From NCBI GenBank assembly GCA_016190375.1, contig JACPQR010000181.1, positions 1-52,819 on the forward strand: a stretch of 52,819 nt of DNA. The letters run 5' to 3'. Of the stretch, positions 21,312 through 31,943 are shown piece after piece; the first letter of the stretch is position 1, and every line of letters begins with the position of its first letter. A model generated the notes under the pieces. It saw nothing but the letters and a program-made list of their open reading frames with translations. It had not been told where the DNA came from and did not search any database. The DNA comes from Deltaproteobacteria bacterium. Its GTDB lineage: Bacteria; Myxococcota_A; Polyangia; JACPQR01. Made by a program: the position numbers and the translations under genes.

Positions 21312-23132
21312 TTACCGCGCGACCCGCCGCCTCCTCGCGCCGAGCCTGACCAGACACACGAACAGCGCGGCGCCGCCGAGGGTGGCGACCGATCGGGGGC
21401 CGGACGAAGCGCCGGGCTGCCGGCAAGCGCAGGTGCCCTCGTCGTCCGGTTCGGTGGTGCCTGCGTCTGGCGCCCCGGCGTCCACGGCCTCGTACTCGAG
21501 CTCGAGCGACTGCTCCTCGAGGCCGATCTCCTGGTCCTCGGTCTCCCAGCCCTTCTCGTCCGCGAGGAGCTTCGAGGCTCGACGGTACAGGAGCCGCGCC
21601 CTGACGGTCGCCTCGCCGGCGCGATCGACCGCGAAGCGGAACTCGTCCTCGCGCGCCTCGCCGGGGGCGAGACGCGTGTCCTCGAGCGTCTGGGTCGCGT
21701 CCCAGAACGCGAACGTCAGCTCTCCGTCCTCGTCGCCCAGCGACTTGGCGAAGACGGTGCCCGGCGCGCCCGCGAGGTCGCCGCCGCGTGGCGCGATCGT
21801 CGGACCGCTCGCGAGGGTGAGCGGGTCGCCGCTCGCTGGCTCGACCTCGACGACGAGGATCATCTCCCGGATGGGCATGCCCGTCGGCACTCGGTGGTTC
21901 GCGCCCACGTTGATCGTCGTGGTGCGCACGACGACCTCGTTCCCTTCCTGCTCGGCCTCGAGGGTGATCATCATGGCGTAGGGCGCCAGCTTGATGCCGC
22001 TGTAGAAGTCGTGTCTGAAGACCGTGTCCGGATCGCGACGCATCGCGGACATCGCCCGGATCGGCTCGCCTCCCGTGTAGCCGTCGTCGACCGCCCACTC
22101 CATCGGCTCGAAGTCCTCGACGAGGTTGTCGTGCATGTGGCATCGCGGGCACGGCGCGGTCTCCTCCGGATTCCCGACCGCTAGCCAGTCCGTGTACGTG
22201 TCCATGACCGGGACGCCCTGAGCGTTGCTCCACTCGTGGCAGCCCGAGCAGAGCTGCGCGGTCTTGAAGAGCGGCGAGTACGAGCTGGTCATCGAGTGCC
22301 CGAGCACGTTCGGGTAGGGCCCGAAGGCGAACTGGATGTAGCTGCCAGGCTCGATCTCGAACCTCGGATCGGGCCGCCACATCGTGATCGAGCCGCCGAC
22401 GCCGCCCTCGCCGTTCGGGTCGACGTCGGAGATCTTGTGGCAGGTCTCGCAATACACGCCATCCCGGTGCTCCGCCGGGATCTCGTTCATGTCGACGATG
22501 CCGCCCTCTTCCCAGCTCGCGGTCGCGGCGTGGCAGCCGCCGCACGGGCCGACGTCGTCGTGATCGAGCCTGTAGCCCGGACCAACGCCGTCCTCCCCGT
22601 CCTCGGACGTGCCGTTGTACATGTCGAGCACCCACGGGTCCTGGGCCGCGATCGCATGCCGCGACTCCGCCCACTGATCGGCGAGCGAGATGTGGCAGGT
22701 CCGGCAGCCGAAGATCGTGTCGTCTCCCCAGGGGTTCCACCACGCGTAGTCGGGGTTGTCGGGCTCGTCGAGTGGCAAGAGCTCCATCGGGACGTCGGTG
22801 AGCTGCTCGTCGGTCAGGAAGGCGTCGAAGTTGAGAAAGCCGTCGGCCCCCGCGGTGATCTGCCCGATCCGGTCCGACTGGTAGTCGAAGAACAGCGTCT
22901 CGACGCTGAAGGTCCCGTCGGGGCCGGTGACGGTGCAATCCTCCTCCGGCATGGCGACCCGGCCGTCCTGGTCCCAGTCCATCCCGCACACGATCGCGCC
23001 CTCGATCGGGTCGGTTCCATCGGTGACCGTCCCGGTCACGGTCTCGTCTCCGACCTGGGCCAGGGCTGCCACCGCCCACACGGACGAGGCCAAGAGGGTG
23101 AGTAGCTGGGCGATTCTTCTCCGCTCGTTCAT
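21312..23132 (-). CDS. pentaheme c-type cytochrome, MYXO-CTERM-like tail
   Basis: A 606-residue exported protein. After a signal peptide comes a carboxypeptidase-regulatory-like beta domain (about 28-115, GTVTDGTDPIEGAIV with Asp-rich DWDQDG). Five heme-attachment motifs follow: CRTCH 143-147, CGGCH 197-201, CETCH 228-232, CSGCH 295-299 and CPRCH 328-332. Residues 370-560 are a beta-rich region. The end (CACRQPG, a hydrophobic helix, RRRR) matches the MYXO-CTERM sorting pattern, so surface or outer-membrane anchoring is likely. A role in electron transfer across the envelope is inferred. The gene is monocistronic or first of its unit. Confidence 0.88.
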   Translation of the reverse strand: MNERRRIAQLLTLLASSVWAVAALAQVGDETVTGTVTDGTDPIEGAIVCGMDWDQDGRVAMPEEDCTVTGPDGTFSVETLFFDYQSDRIGQITAGADGFLNFDAFLTDEQLTDVPMELLPLDEPDNPDYAWWNPWGDDTIFGCRTCHISLADQWAESRHAIAAQDPWVLDMYNGTSEDGEDGVGPGYRLDHDDVGPCGGCHAATASWEEGGIVDMNEIPAEHRDGVYCETCHKISDVDPNGEGGVGGSITMWRPDPRFEIEPGSYIQFAFGPYPNVLGHSMTSSYSPLFKTAQLCSGCHEWSNAQGVPVMDTYTDWLAVGNPEETAPCPRCHMHDNLVEDFEPMEWAVDDGYTGGEPIRAMSAMRRDPDTVFRHDFYSGIKLAPYAMMITLEAEQEGNEVVVRTTTINVGANHRVPTGMPIREMILVVEVEPASGDPLTLASGPTIAPRGGDLAGAPGTVFAKSLGDEDGELTFAFWDATQTLEDTRLAPGEAREDEFRFAVDRAGEATVRARLLYRRASKLLADEKGWETEDQEIGLEEQSLELEYEAVDAGAPDAGTTEPDDEGTCACRQPGASSGPRSVATLGGAALFVCLVRLGARRRRVAR

Positions 23133-23247
23133 CGTTGACTCCCGCTGTGACGGTGGTCGCGTCGATCACCAAACCCATTGCAGCGCCTCGGGCGCGATCT
23201 CGGGGCGCCCGCGAGCACCGCAGGCGCCGTCTACCGACGGGCTCGGG

Positions 23248-23616
23248 TCAACGACGAACGGACGCGTAGAGCAGATAGCGAGCAATCCCGTCGAGGGGGC
23301 CATTCGCGCCGACCGATCGATCCCTGGAGATTCCCGGGACGGCCTGGCCGTCGAGGCGCTCCACCGACGCGACCGCCACGCACTGGGGCGACGGGGCCTG
23401 CTCGGCGCGAGCCGGGGCGAGGGCGGGATCGAGCCGCACCGCGCCGCAGCAGCAGGGCGCTCGCGCCGTGGGACCGCGCTCGGGCTCGGGTGAAGGGCAG
23501 CAGCAGGCCGGGGCGCCGCGCCCGAAAGAGCACGACCGGAACGAGGCGGCCTGCGCCGATCCCGCGAGCACGATCGCGCCCGTCAGTGCCGCCGCCAGCG
23601 CCCGCTTCCCGGCCAT
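23248..23616 (-). CDS. small secreted Cys-rich protein
   Basis: A 122-residue frame with a signal peptide (MAGKRALAAALTGAIVLAGSAQA) and a Cys cluster (ACCCPSPEPE...APCCCGAV). The C-terminus shows no motif. Adjacent Cys triplets behind a signal peptide suggest metal binding. It lies between two cytochrome genes on the same strand. No family is recognised. Confidence 0.55.
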   Translation of the reverse strand: MAGKRALAAALTGAIVLAGSAQAASFRSCSFGRGAPACCCPSPEPERGPTARAPCCCGAVRLDPALAPARAEQAPSPQCVAVASVERLDGQAVPGISRDRSVGANGPLDGIARYLLYASVRR

Positions 23617-23681
23617 TGGCGGGCGACCATACTTGCTGCCGTCAGCCGGGACAACCCCCGCCGTGACCGCGCTGGTTGCGT

Positions 23682-23698
23682 GTGACCGGGGCGGTCAC
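23682..23698 (-). terminator. short hairpin after the diheme cytochrome gene
   Basis: gtgacc and ggtcac form a 6-bp stem with a 5-base loop, 5 bases beyond the stop of the minus-strand cytochrome gene that ends at 23703. There is no T-run, so termination is only a guess. Confidence 0.25.
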
Positions 23699-23702
23699 GG
23701 TC

Positions 23703-24755
23703 TCATTGCCCGTGGCTGCACCCGCAGCCGCCCACGACGGTGTGGACGGCCTGCGCGTACTGGCCCTGCGCCAGTCTCCCGGTCTCCTCCTGGTCGCGAG
23801 CATCGATCGCGAACCTGGCGGTCCGGAGCGACAGGACGTAGGCCACGACGTCCTGCAGGTCCCGGTCGGACGCCGTTCCCGCGTAGCTCGGCATCGGGGT
23901 CCCGTCGAGCCCGGTCACCAGCGTGAGGAGCTGGTCGGCGGGATCGTCGCCCCGCTTGAGGGGCTTGGTCGCGAAGTCCAGCGCGCGGATGGGTCGGCCT
24001 GCATCGTCTCGGAGCGTCGGCGCCGCGGGACCATCGCCCCGGCCTCGCGGACCGTGGCAGCTCGAGCAGCCGAGCTTCTCGTACGCCTTTCGGCCGCGCG
24101 CGATCCGGACGCGCGACGAGACGTCGTCGGGTGCGGGGACGGGCTGCAGCGCCTCGGCCTGGCGCGCGTTTCGCCCGGAGAGCTTTCGCACGAACGCGAC
24201 GAGCGCCCACCGCTCGTCCTCGGGCAAGTCTACGAAGGGCATCATTCCCGTGCCGCGCAGCCCGCCGCTGATCGTGCGGAAGAGATCGTCCGGCGCCGGT
24301 GGGCTGCCCGAGGGCGTCGACCGGAACTTGAAGACTCCCTTGGCCAGGTCGCGCGGCGGCGGATCGAAGACGTTGGAGCGCGGCCCGTCGCCTCGTCCCT
24401 CCGCCCCGTGACAGTTCACGCAGTACATGCCGAAGAGCTCGCGTCCCCGCTCGGCGAGTTGCGCCTCGCCCTCCGGAGGGCTGGTGGTCGGCTCGCGATT
24501 GACGCCCGCGCCGCGCACCCATTGCTGCAGGAGCACCCAGCGGCTCTCGCGCCTCGGGTTCGGCGCCTGGTGGGCGTGCTTCGTGGGGCCAGTGCCGCGT
24601 GCCTTCGCGTGATCGTGCGGGCGGTCCGGCGACGTTTGGCCTCGCCGTTCCGGTGGCGTTGCCGCCTGAGCGGCCTCACCGCCGGTCTCGCAGGCCGGTA
24701 GCGCTCCCAGCGCGGCGAGCGTCACGGCCAAGCTCCATACTTTCGTCTTGCACAT
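23703..24755 (-). CDS. diheme cytochrome c lipoprotein
   Basis: A 350-residue protein with a lipobox ALPAC (Cys22) from the start at 24755, a His/Pro-rich linker, and two cytochrome c domains of the class I type. Heme motifs are CVNCH at 112-116 and CSSCH at 230-234. Distal Met candidates are in GTGMMPFVDLPEDE and GTPMPSYAG. Each domain ends with a typical alpha-helical V-Y-LS/VRKLS segment. The extreme C-terminus is GGCGCSHGQ. It should carry electrons in the periplasm near the membrane. Upstream in-frame codons run into the hairpin cluster and were rejected. Confidence 0.9.
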   Translation of the reverse strand: MCKTKVWSLAVTLAALGALPACETGGEAAQAATPPERRGQTSPDRPHDHAKARGTGPTKHAHQAPNPRRESRWVLLQQWVRGAGVNREPTTSPPEGEAQLAERGRELFGMYCVNCHGAEGRGDGPRSNVFDPPPRDLAKGVFKFRSTPSGSPPAPDDLFRTISGGLRGTGMMPFVDLPEDERWALVAFVRKLSGRNARQAEALQPVPAPDDVSSRVRIARGRKAYEKLGCSSCHGPRGRGDGPAAPTLRDDAGRPIRALDFATKPLKRGDDPADQLLTLVTGLDGTPMPSYAGTASDRDLQDVVAYVLSLRTARFAIDARDQEETGRLAQGQYAQAVHTVVGGCGCSHGQ

Positions 24756-24810
24756 TCTCGAGAGCGTCGTTCTAGCAGATTGAGTGCCAGCGGTGGAGAG
24801 GGCTCGATAT

Positions 24811-24894
24811 GGCCTCTGGGCCGCCTTTGGCGGCCCAGAGGCCCGGCGTGCCATGGCATGCCGGGTCCCGCGGCCGCCAGGGCGGCCGCGGGAC
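24811..24894. repeat. three contiguous hairpins
   Basis: Hairpin 1 (24811-24843) has a perfect 15-bp stem and a ttt loop. Hairpin 2 (24843-24864) is a 22-base palindrome with one mismatch pair. Hairpin 3 (24865-24894) has a perfect 14-bp stem and an ag loop. They abut without spacers. A smaller gtaac/gttac stem follows at 24917-24933. All lie between divergent genes, so this is not a convergent terminator. It may be a REP/BIME-like dispersed element. Confidence 0.85.
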
Positions 24895-25027
24895 CCCCCA
24901 AGCCCGAGGCGCGCCCGTAACTGCGAAGGTTACAGACGGCAGCTTGTCGGTGCATAAACCAGTGAGATGATGAGGAAAATTGGAGGTGCGACGCGGGCAT
25001 GGGACCTGCTATACCAGTGCCGGCCGA

Positions 25028-26475
25028 ATGACGTTCCGCATCTCCAGGACCGCCTTGAGGATCGGCGGTGCCTTCGCCGCGGTGCTCGCGCTCTTCGGGA
25101 TCTCGCTCCTCGTGACCCTGCGGACCCTCGACGAGATTGCCCGCGCCGAGGCGGAGGTCGCTCGGCTCGATCACGCCAAGCACGCGGGCCATCTCGCGGC
25201 GGCGCGGGTGCGCGAGCAGTACATCCATCAGGCGCACACCCTCATCACGTGGAGCGTCTCGCACCTGAATCACTACCCGGCCGTGGTGCGCGACACCGAG
25301 AACTGGACCGGTCACCTGCGGCACGTCGCGAGGACGCCCGAGGAGAAGGAGCTCGCAGAGGAGGTCGCCGCGCTCGCCCGGCAGAACGACCGCGAGTTCC
25401 AGACGAAGGTCGTCCCGGCAGTGCGGCGCGACGACCGCAGCCAGATCCGTGACTTCCACGAGCACCTCGAGAGCCAGGTGAACCAGGTCGTCCGGCTGAA
25501 CGAGGCGCTCAATGCGCGGTTCGAGAAGAACAGCCGCGCGGCGCACGCGCGGGCCAGCGCGCTGCGCTCGCAGGCGCGCACCGGCGTCATCACCTGCTTC
25601 GGCCTCGCGATCGCCATCGCCGCGGGCGTCGCGCTCCTCATCATGCGGTCGATACTGCGACCCGTCTCGGCGCTCCGGCAGGGCGCGCTCCGCATCGCTC
25701 AAGGCGACCTGTCGAAGCGGATCGACCTGCCGGGGCACGACGAGTTCGCGGAGCTCGCGGCCACGTTCAATCGGATGACGGAGGACCTGGAGCGCAACCA
25801 GCGGGCCTTGCTGAGAGCCCAGAAGCTCGCGTCGATCGGCCAGATCGCTGCCGGCGTCGCCCACGAGATCAACAACCCCCTCGGCGTCATCCTGGGCCAC
25901 GTCAAGCTCCTGCAGAGGTCCATGGGTCCGATGGAGGAGCTGAAGATCATCGAAGAAGAGACGCGGCAGTGCCAGCGCATCGTGGAGGGCCTGCTCGACC
26001 TGTCGCGGACGCCGAGGCTCGAGAACGGTCCGGTGGACCTCGGCGAGCTGGCGCGCGACGCGGTCGAGCGGCTGGAGGAGTCCGGCAAGCTCCAGGGCCG
26101 CGAGGTCGCGGTGCCGGATCGAGCGACCCGGGTCCTCGCCCGGGGCGACGAGGCGAAGCTGCGCCAGGTCGTCCTCAATGTCCTGCTCAACGCGGCGGAG
26201 GCCGTGCCCGAGGGCGGCGCGATCCGGCTGGAGGCGTCGCGCATGGAAGGCGAGGCAATCCTCGCGGTGATCGACACCGGTCCGGGAATCGCCGCCGAGA
26301 TCATCCCGCGGCTCTTCGACCCGTTCGTGACGACGAAGCCCAAGGGGACGGGCCTGGGCCTCGCCATTTCGCAGAAGATCGTCGAGGCCCACGGTGGGCG
26401 CATCGACATCCGGTCCGGGCCCGACGAGGGAACGCGCGTCGCGGTCTGTCTTCCGGCTTCCGAGGAGCACTCCAC

Positions 26476-26479
<4 letters not shown>
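25028..26479 (+). CDS. sensor histidine kinase, NtrB/ZraS-like
   Basis: A 483-residue membrane kinase. A first membrane helix (about 12-31) and a second (about 186-206) flank a helical periplasmic sensor. HAMP (about 207-258) is followed by HisKA with His279 in GVAHEINNPLG, the N-box LLNAAEAVPEGG, DTGPGI and GTGLGLA. The start is uncertain: ATG 25028 lacks a good ribosome site, and a TTG at 24980 is an in-frame alternative. The stop overlaps the ATG of a sigma54-dependent response regulator (ATGA), so the pair is a two-component system. The sensed signal is unknown. Confidence 0.93.
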
Positions 26480-27864
<1,385 letters not shown>

Positions 27865-27884
27865 GAGCCTGAGCAGGACTCTGA

Positions 27885-28109
27885 TTAGTTCATCCCGCAG
27901 GCCCCGGGACCGCGCGGGTCGCCGCAGCTCCGGCAGGCTTCCGGGATCGCTCTGTCGCCGCCGGCGCTCTTGCCGACGCTCACGACGGAGAGGACCTTGG
28001 TGACCTCGGCCGAGCGACACGCGGGGCACGAGGGAGCCGCGCTCTCCGAAGAGACCAGCTCCTCGAACGGATGGGAGCACTTTCGGCACACGTACTCGTA
28101 GATGGGCAC
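27885..28109 (-). CDS. FmdB family zinc-ribbon protein
   Basis: A 74-residue protein opening MPIYEYVCRKCSHPFE, then CPAC, typical of the FmdB/CxxC_CxxC zinc-ribbon family. Additional Cys near the end (CRSCGDPRGPGACGMN) are common in these proteins. The GTG start at 28109 has a ggagg site. It is convergent with the response regulator gene (20-base gap). Function is unknown; small zinc-ribbon proteins of this kind are often regulatory. Confidence 0.9.
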   Translation of the reverse strand: MPIYEYVCRKCSHPFEELVSSESAAPSCPACRSAEVTKVLSVVSVGKSAGGDRAIPEACRSCGDPRGPGACGMN

Positions 28110-28289
28110 TCGCTTCCTCCGACTGCCGCCAAGTCTGCCCGGCCTCGGCAGCGGGAGCAAGCGGGACTGCCAAAAGCACCGCCACGTCGGAACCGCTTTC
28201 GCTGACGTCGAAGGAGTCCAGATCGTCGCCGTCTTTTCGCATGCCGAGTCTCGACGTCGAGCGAATGGCGCCCATAGTTGGAGATTGGC

Positions 28290-29879
28290 GTGTCGTCGGC
28301 TCCTCGCGTGAGACCGTCGGGATCGCTCCTGCACGGCGACGTGATCGATCGCTACCGCATCCTCGCTCACATCGCGGATGGCGGGATGGCCGCCGTCTAT
28401 CTGGCCGAGCGCGACGGGCCGGGGCGCTTCCGCAAGCAGGTCGCGCTGAAGGTGATCCACCGGCACCTCATGCGCGACAGGAGCTTCGTCCAGATGTTCG
28501 CGGACGAGGCGCAGATCGCAGCGCGCCTGCACCACCCGAACATCGTGCAGACCTTCGACCTCGTGCAGACGAACGAGCACCTGGCGATCGCGATGGAGTA
28601 CGTGCCGGGATTGCCGGCCTCGGTGCTCCTGCCCGAGGACAAGCTCGCGCTCGGTCTCCATGTCTCCCCGGAGCTCATCGCCTACCTCGGCGCCGAGGTG
28701 GCCGCCGGGCTCGAGCACGCGCACACGCTGACGGACGCAGCGGGCGAGCCACTGAACGTCGTACACCGCGACATCTCTCCCGCCAACGTCCACATCGGCT
28801 TCGATGGCCGCATCCGGATCGTCGACTTCGGCGTGGCCCGCGCGCGCGGTCGGCTCACCTCTACCAGTACTGGAATGCTGAAGGGCACGCTCCCGTACAT
28901 CGCTCCCGAGCAGCTCGCTCGCGGACAGCCGAGCCCGCAGTCGGACCTGTGGTCGCTGGGAGTCGTGCTCTGGGAGCTGGCCGCGGGACGCAGGCTCTTC
29001 AGGCGCGAGACCGAGGCCGAGACCGCGCACGCGGTGATCTCCGTCGAGGTGCCGCCGCTGGGGACGATACGGCCGGGTTTCCCGACCACGATCGGAGCCG
29101 CGATCGAGAGGGCGCTCGAGCGGGACCCGGCGAGGAGGTGGCCGAGCGCGGCGCAGATGGAGAGCCTCCTGCGGGATGCGCTGCCTTCCCGGATCGAGCC
29201 GGTCCGCGCGCCGCTCGTGGAGGCGCTCGCGCCGCACCGCGACAGGAACCTCGCCGAGATCCACTCCATCCTCGACGCGCCGGATGACCCGAGCGTGAGC
29301 GTCGAAGTCAACGCCGGGTCCGATGAGCCGTCGTCGCTCTTCGATCCCGCGGAGGAGCCGACTCCGATGGCCGTGCCGGACATCCCGCGAGTCAGGCATG
29401 CTCGCAGGACCGGCTGGCTGGCGGCCGTCGGGCTCGGCGTCGGCGGTCTCGTCTTCCTGGTCGCCCACGGCGGCGGCGACGGCGGTCGCCCGCACTCGTC
29501 CGGTCGCCGGACGACGACGGCGATCGAGCGCGTGTCGCTCGAGGTCTCCTCGGGTGCCCGGGGCGCGGACGCCTTCCTCGACGACGTCCGCCTCGGATCC
29601 CTCCCGGTCCGCACGCTCGTCGAGCGAGACCGGGCGGCCCACCTCCTGCGCGTCGAAGCGCCCGGCCACCTGCCGGAGGTCCGCCGGGTGCCCCTCGACG
29701 CACCTGTCCGCCTCCGCATCGACCTCGACCCGGTCGCCTCGAATGACCCGCCGGCGGGCGTCGCTCCTCGGGGCAAGTCCCCGGAGAGCCGCTCGCCGGG
29801 CGCCCGACCCACGAAAGTTGCGACGAAACGGCCCGGACGGCTCCGGGGTCTCATCTTCCATGAGGATCCGTATCGCTAG
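28290..29879 (+). CDS. Ser/Thr protein kinase, membrane-anchored
   Basis: A 529-residue Hank-type kinase. It has the Gly loop IADGGMAAVYLAE, ATP-anchoring Lys54 (VALKVIH), HRDISPANV at 159-167 (the PAN variant frequent in myxobacteria), DFG at 179-181, the GTLPYIAPEQ activation segment and SDLWSLGVVLWEL. One transmembrane helix lies at about 374-393, followed by a PEGA-like beta domain outside (LGSLPVRTLVERDRAAHLLRVEAPGH). GTG 28290 is favoured by an upstream ggag. The end overlaps the next gene by 20 bases. The three genes 28290-31940 form one operon. Confidence 0.95.
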   Translation: MSSAPRVRPSGSLLHGDVIDRYRILAHIADGGMAAVYLAERDGPGRFRKQVALKVIHRHLMRDRSFVQMFADEAQIAARLHHPNIVQTFDLVQTNEHLAIAMEYVPGLPASVLLPEDKLALGLHVSPELIAYLGAEVAAGLEHAHTLTDAAGEPLNVVHRDISPANVHIGFDGRIRIVDFGVARARGRLTSTSTGMLKGTLPYIAPEQLARGQPSPQSDLWSLGVVLWELAAGRRLFRRETEAETAHAVISVEVPPLGTIRPGFPTTIGAAIERALERDPARRWPSAAQMESLLRDALPSRIEPVRAPLVEALAPHRDRNLAEIHSILDAPDDPSVSVEVNAGSDEPSSLFDPAEEPTPMAVPDIPRVRHARRTGWLAAVGLGVGGLVFLVAHGGGDGGRPHSSGRRTTTAIERVSLEVSSGARGADAFLDDVRLGSLPVRTLVERDRAAHLLRVEAPGHLPEVRRVPLDAPVRLRIDLDPVASNDPPAGVAPRGKSPESRSPGARPTKVATKRPGRLRGLIFHEDPYR

Positions 29880-30846
29880 CCTGCCACTCGCGATCCTGCT
29901 CTTCGGGGGCATCGCCAGCGCGGGCCCAGCCGAGGAAGCAGGAGTGCATTTTCGAGAAGGCCTTCGCCTGTTCTCCGAGCAGGATTTCGCGGGCGCGCGC
30001 ACCGCGTTCGAGGCGGCGTATCGCACGCTGCCGAATGCCCTGGTCCTGGCGAACATCGCCGACTGCCTCGTCGAGGAGGAACGGCCCGCGGAGGCCGTCC
30101 AGGCGTACCGGCGGTTCCTTCGCGAAGCAGGGCCCGATGCCGACCGCGAAGCCAGAGACAGGGCCATCGCGAGGATCGCGCTCGTGCGGCCGAGCGTCAG
30201 CGACCTGCTCGTGAGAGGAGAGCCAGCGGGGGCCGAGGTCGCGGTGGACGGCCGGCCCGTCGGAGCCTTGCCGATGACGGAGCGCGTCGCGCTGCAACCG
30301 GGCCCCCACTTCGTCGACGTCGAGGCCCCCGGGCACCGGGCGGCGCACCGGCGGATCGAGGCCGCGACCGGTGAAGAGGTAGACCTCCTGATCTCCCTCG
30401 AGCGAACCGAGACGAGCGCCGAGGAAAACACCAGCGTGGTCGAGGCCGGCGGGTCCGTCGAGGCGGAGCGCCCCGATGGCCCTCGAAGGCGTCACCCTCC
30501 GCCGCGCCGCCCGGAGGTCCCGGTGGGCCGAGGTCCGCTCCTCTGGGCCGGCATCGGTGCGACGGCGCTCTTCGCCTCGGCGGCAATCGTCGCTGGCTTC
30601 GTCGCGCTGTCGAGGCAGGACGACTACTCGGATCCGGACACGAGCCTCGCGCGGCGCAGGGAGCTGTGGAGCTCGAGGAATACGTGGCCAATCGTGACGG
30701 ACGTGGCGATCGACGCCGCAATCGTCGCGGGGCTTCTGACCGCCGCCTTGTGGGTGTTCGCTGGCCGGGACGACGAGCGCCCGCCGAGCGCCAGGCTCGA
30801 GCTCGGGGAGGGAGGCGTCGCATGCGAGTTGCGCTGGCAGCTCTGA
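29860..30846 (+). CDS. TPR/PEGA-domain exported protein
   Basis: A 328-residue protein with a signal peptide (LAILLFGGIASAG). TPR-like helices follow at about 25-110 (AEEAGVHFREGLRLFSEQDF...AYRRFLREAGPD). A PEGA domain lies at about 120-185 (VRGEPAGAEVAVDGRPVGALPMTERVALQPGPH), and there are two hydrophobic helices near 225-245 and 285-305. This TPR-PEGA-membrane layout is common beside kinases in Myxococcota. It starts inside the kinase gene and ends inside the next, so translation is coupled. A role in envelope sensing or scaffolding is inferred. Confidence 0.85.
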   Translation: MRIRIASLPLAILLFGGIASAGPAEEAGVHFREGLRLFSEQDFAGARTAFEAAYRTLPNALVLANIADCLVEEERPAEAVQAYRRFLREAGPDADREARDRAIARIALVRPSVSDLLVRGEPAGAEVAVDGRPVGALPMTERVALQPGPHFVDVEAPGHRAAHRRIEAATGEEVDLLISLERTETSAEENTSVVEAGGSVEAERPDGPRRRHPPPRRPEVPVGRGPLLWAGIGATALFASAAIVAGFVALSRQDDYSDPDTSLARRRELWSSRNTWPIVTDVAIDAAIVAGLLTAALWVFAGRDDERPPSARLELGEGGVACELRWQL

Positions 30847-31940
30847 GCGCGGGTTGGCTCGTCGCCGGCTGCGTCTGCACGTCGCTCACCGACTACGATC
30901 CGGCGCTTCTGGCGGGCGATGCCGCCGCCGACGGGGCCAAAGTGTGCGGAGCGCTGGCGGCCTGCGGAGACGAGTGCGCCAACCTCGAGACGAGCCCGAG
31001 GCACTGCGGATCGTGCGACCGGGCCTGCGGCGACGGACAGGTCTGCGCGGCCGGGTCGTGCGAGTGCGCCGGTGACCTGGTGCGGTGCGGCGACGACTGC
31101 GCCGACACGGAGTCGGACCCGCTGCACTGCGGGAGCTGCGACTCCCCGTGCGCCGACGGCCAGGTCTGCGCACGCGGGCGCTGCACCTCGAGCTGCGGCG
31201 ATCTCACGAACTGCGGCGCTGCCTGCGTGGACCTCGACGTCGATCCACTGCACTGCGGAGACTGCGACGTCGTCTGCGAGACCATGGAGTGTGACCAGGG
31301 TGCCTGCGCGTGCGGCGATCCGGACGTCGAGGCATGCACGGGAGGCTGCGTCGACCTCGACGTGGACCCCGACAACTGCGGCGCGTGCGGCCTGATCTGC
31401 GCCCAGGACCAGTCCTGCCTCGCGGGATCGTGCGTGCTCGACTGCGGCGACCTCGCCGAGTGCGGAGGCGAGTGCTCGGACCTCACGAGCGATCCGGGCC
31501 ATTGCGGCGATTGCGACACCGCCTGCGAAACGGCATGCATCGACGGGGTCTGTTCCTGCCCCGCGAGCCAGGTCCGGTGCGGTGACGGCGGCCCTTGCGT
31601 GAGCACTGCGAGCGACCCCGAGCACTGCGGCGACTGCGAGATCGCCTGCGAGGCCGGCGCCGTCTGCTACGGCGGCACCTGCGCGGACGACTGCGGCGAG
31701 CTGGCCGACTGCGGGGGCGGATGCGTGGACACGGCGTCGGATCCGCGCCACTGCGGGGGCTGCGACCGGCCTTGCGGCGGCGGGCAGAGCTGCCGGGAGG
31801 GCATCTGCCGCGTCTCCTGCGCGAACCTGACCGACTGCGGCGGCGCCTGCGTCGAGACTCGCACGCACGAGCTGAACTGTGGAGATTGCGGAGTGGCGTG
31901 CGCCCCGGGCGAGACCTGCAGCGACGGTAGCTGCGGCTGA
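30822..31940 (+). CDS. Cys-rich repeat lipoprotein (eight repeats)
   Basis: A 372-residue lipoprotein (VAGC, Cys17) with a ggagggagg site before ATG 30822. It contains eight modules of about 40 residues, each with the pattern C-x-D-x-x-(S/V)DP-x-HCG-x-CD-x-x-C-x-x-x-x-x-C-x-x-G-x-C. The layout resembles the MXAN_6577-like cysteine-rich proteins of myxobacteria. Even Cys numbers suggest disulfides in the envelope. It is the last gene of the kinase operon and overlaps the preceding gene by 25 bases. It could be a ligand-binding or surface adhesion partner of the kinase; no direct evidence. Confidence 0.88.
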   Translation: MRVALAALSAGWLVAGCVCTSLTDYDPALLAGDAAADGAKVCGALAACGDECANLETSPRHCGSCDRACGDGQVCAAGSCECAGDLVRCGDDCADTESDPLHCGSCDSPCADGQVCARGRCTSSCGDLTNCGAACVDLDVDPLHCGDCDVVCETMECDQGACACGDPDVEACTGGCVDLDVDPDNCGACGLICAQDQSCLAGSCVLDCGDLAECGGECSDLTSDPGHCGDCDTACETACIDGVCSCPASQVRCGDGGPCVSTASDPEHCGDCEIACEAGAVCYGGTCADDCGELADCGGGCVDTASDPRHCGGCDRPCGGGQSCREGICRVSCANLTDCGGACVETRTHELNCGDCGVACAPGETCSDGSCG

Positions 31941-31943
31941 AGC

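Noticed and set aside
24811..24894. Hairpins considered as a rho-independent terminator
   Set aside because: They lie between divergently transcribed genes and have no T-run after any stem.
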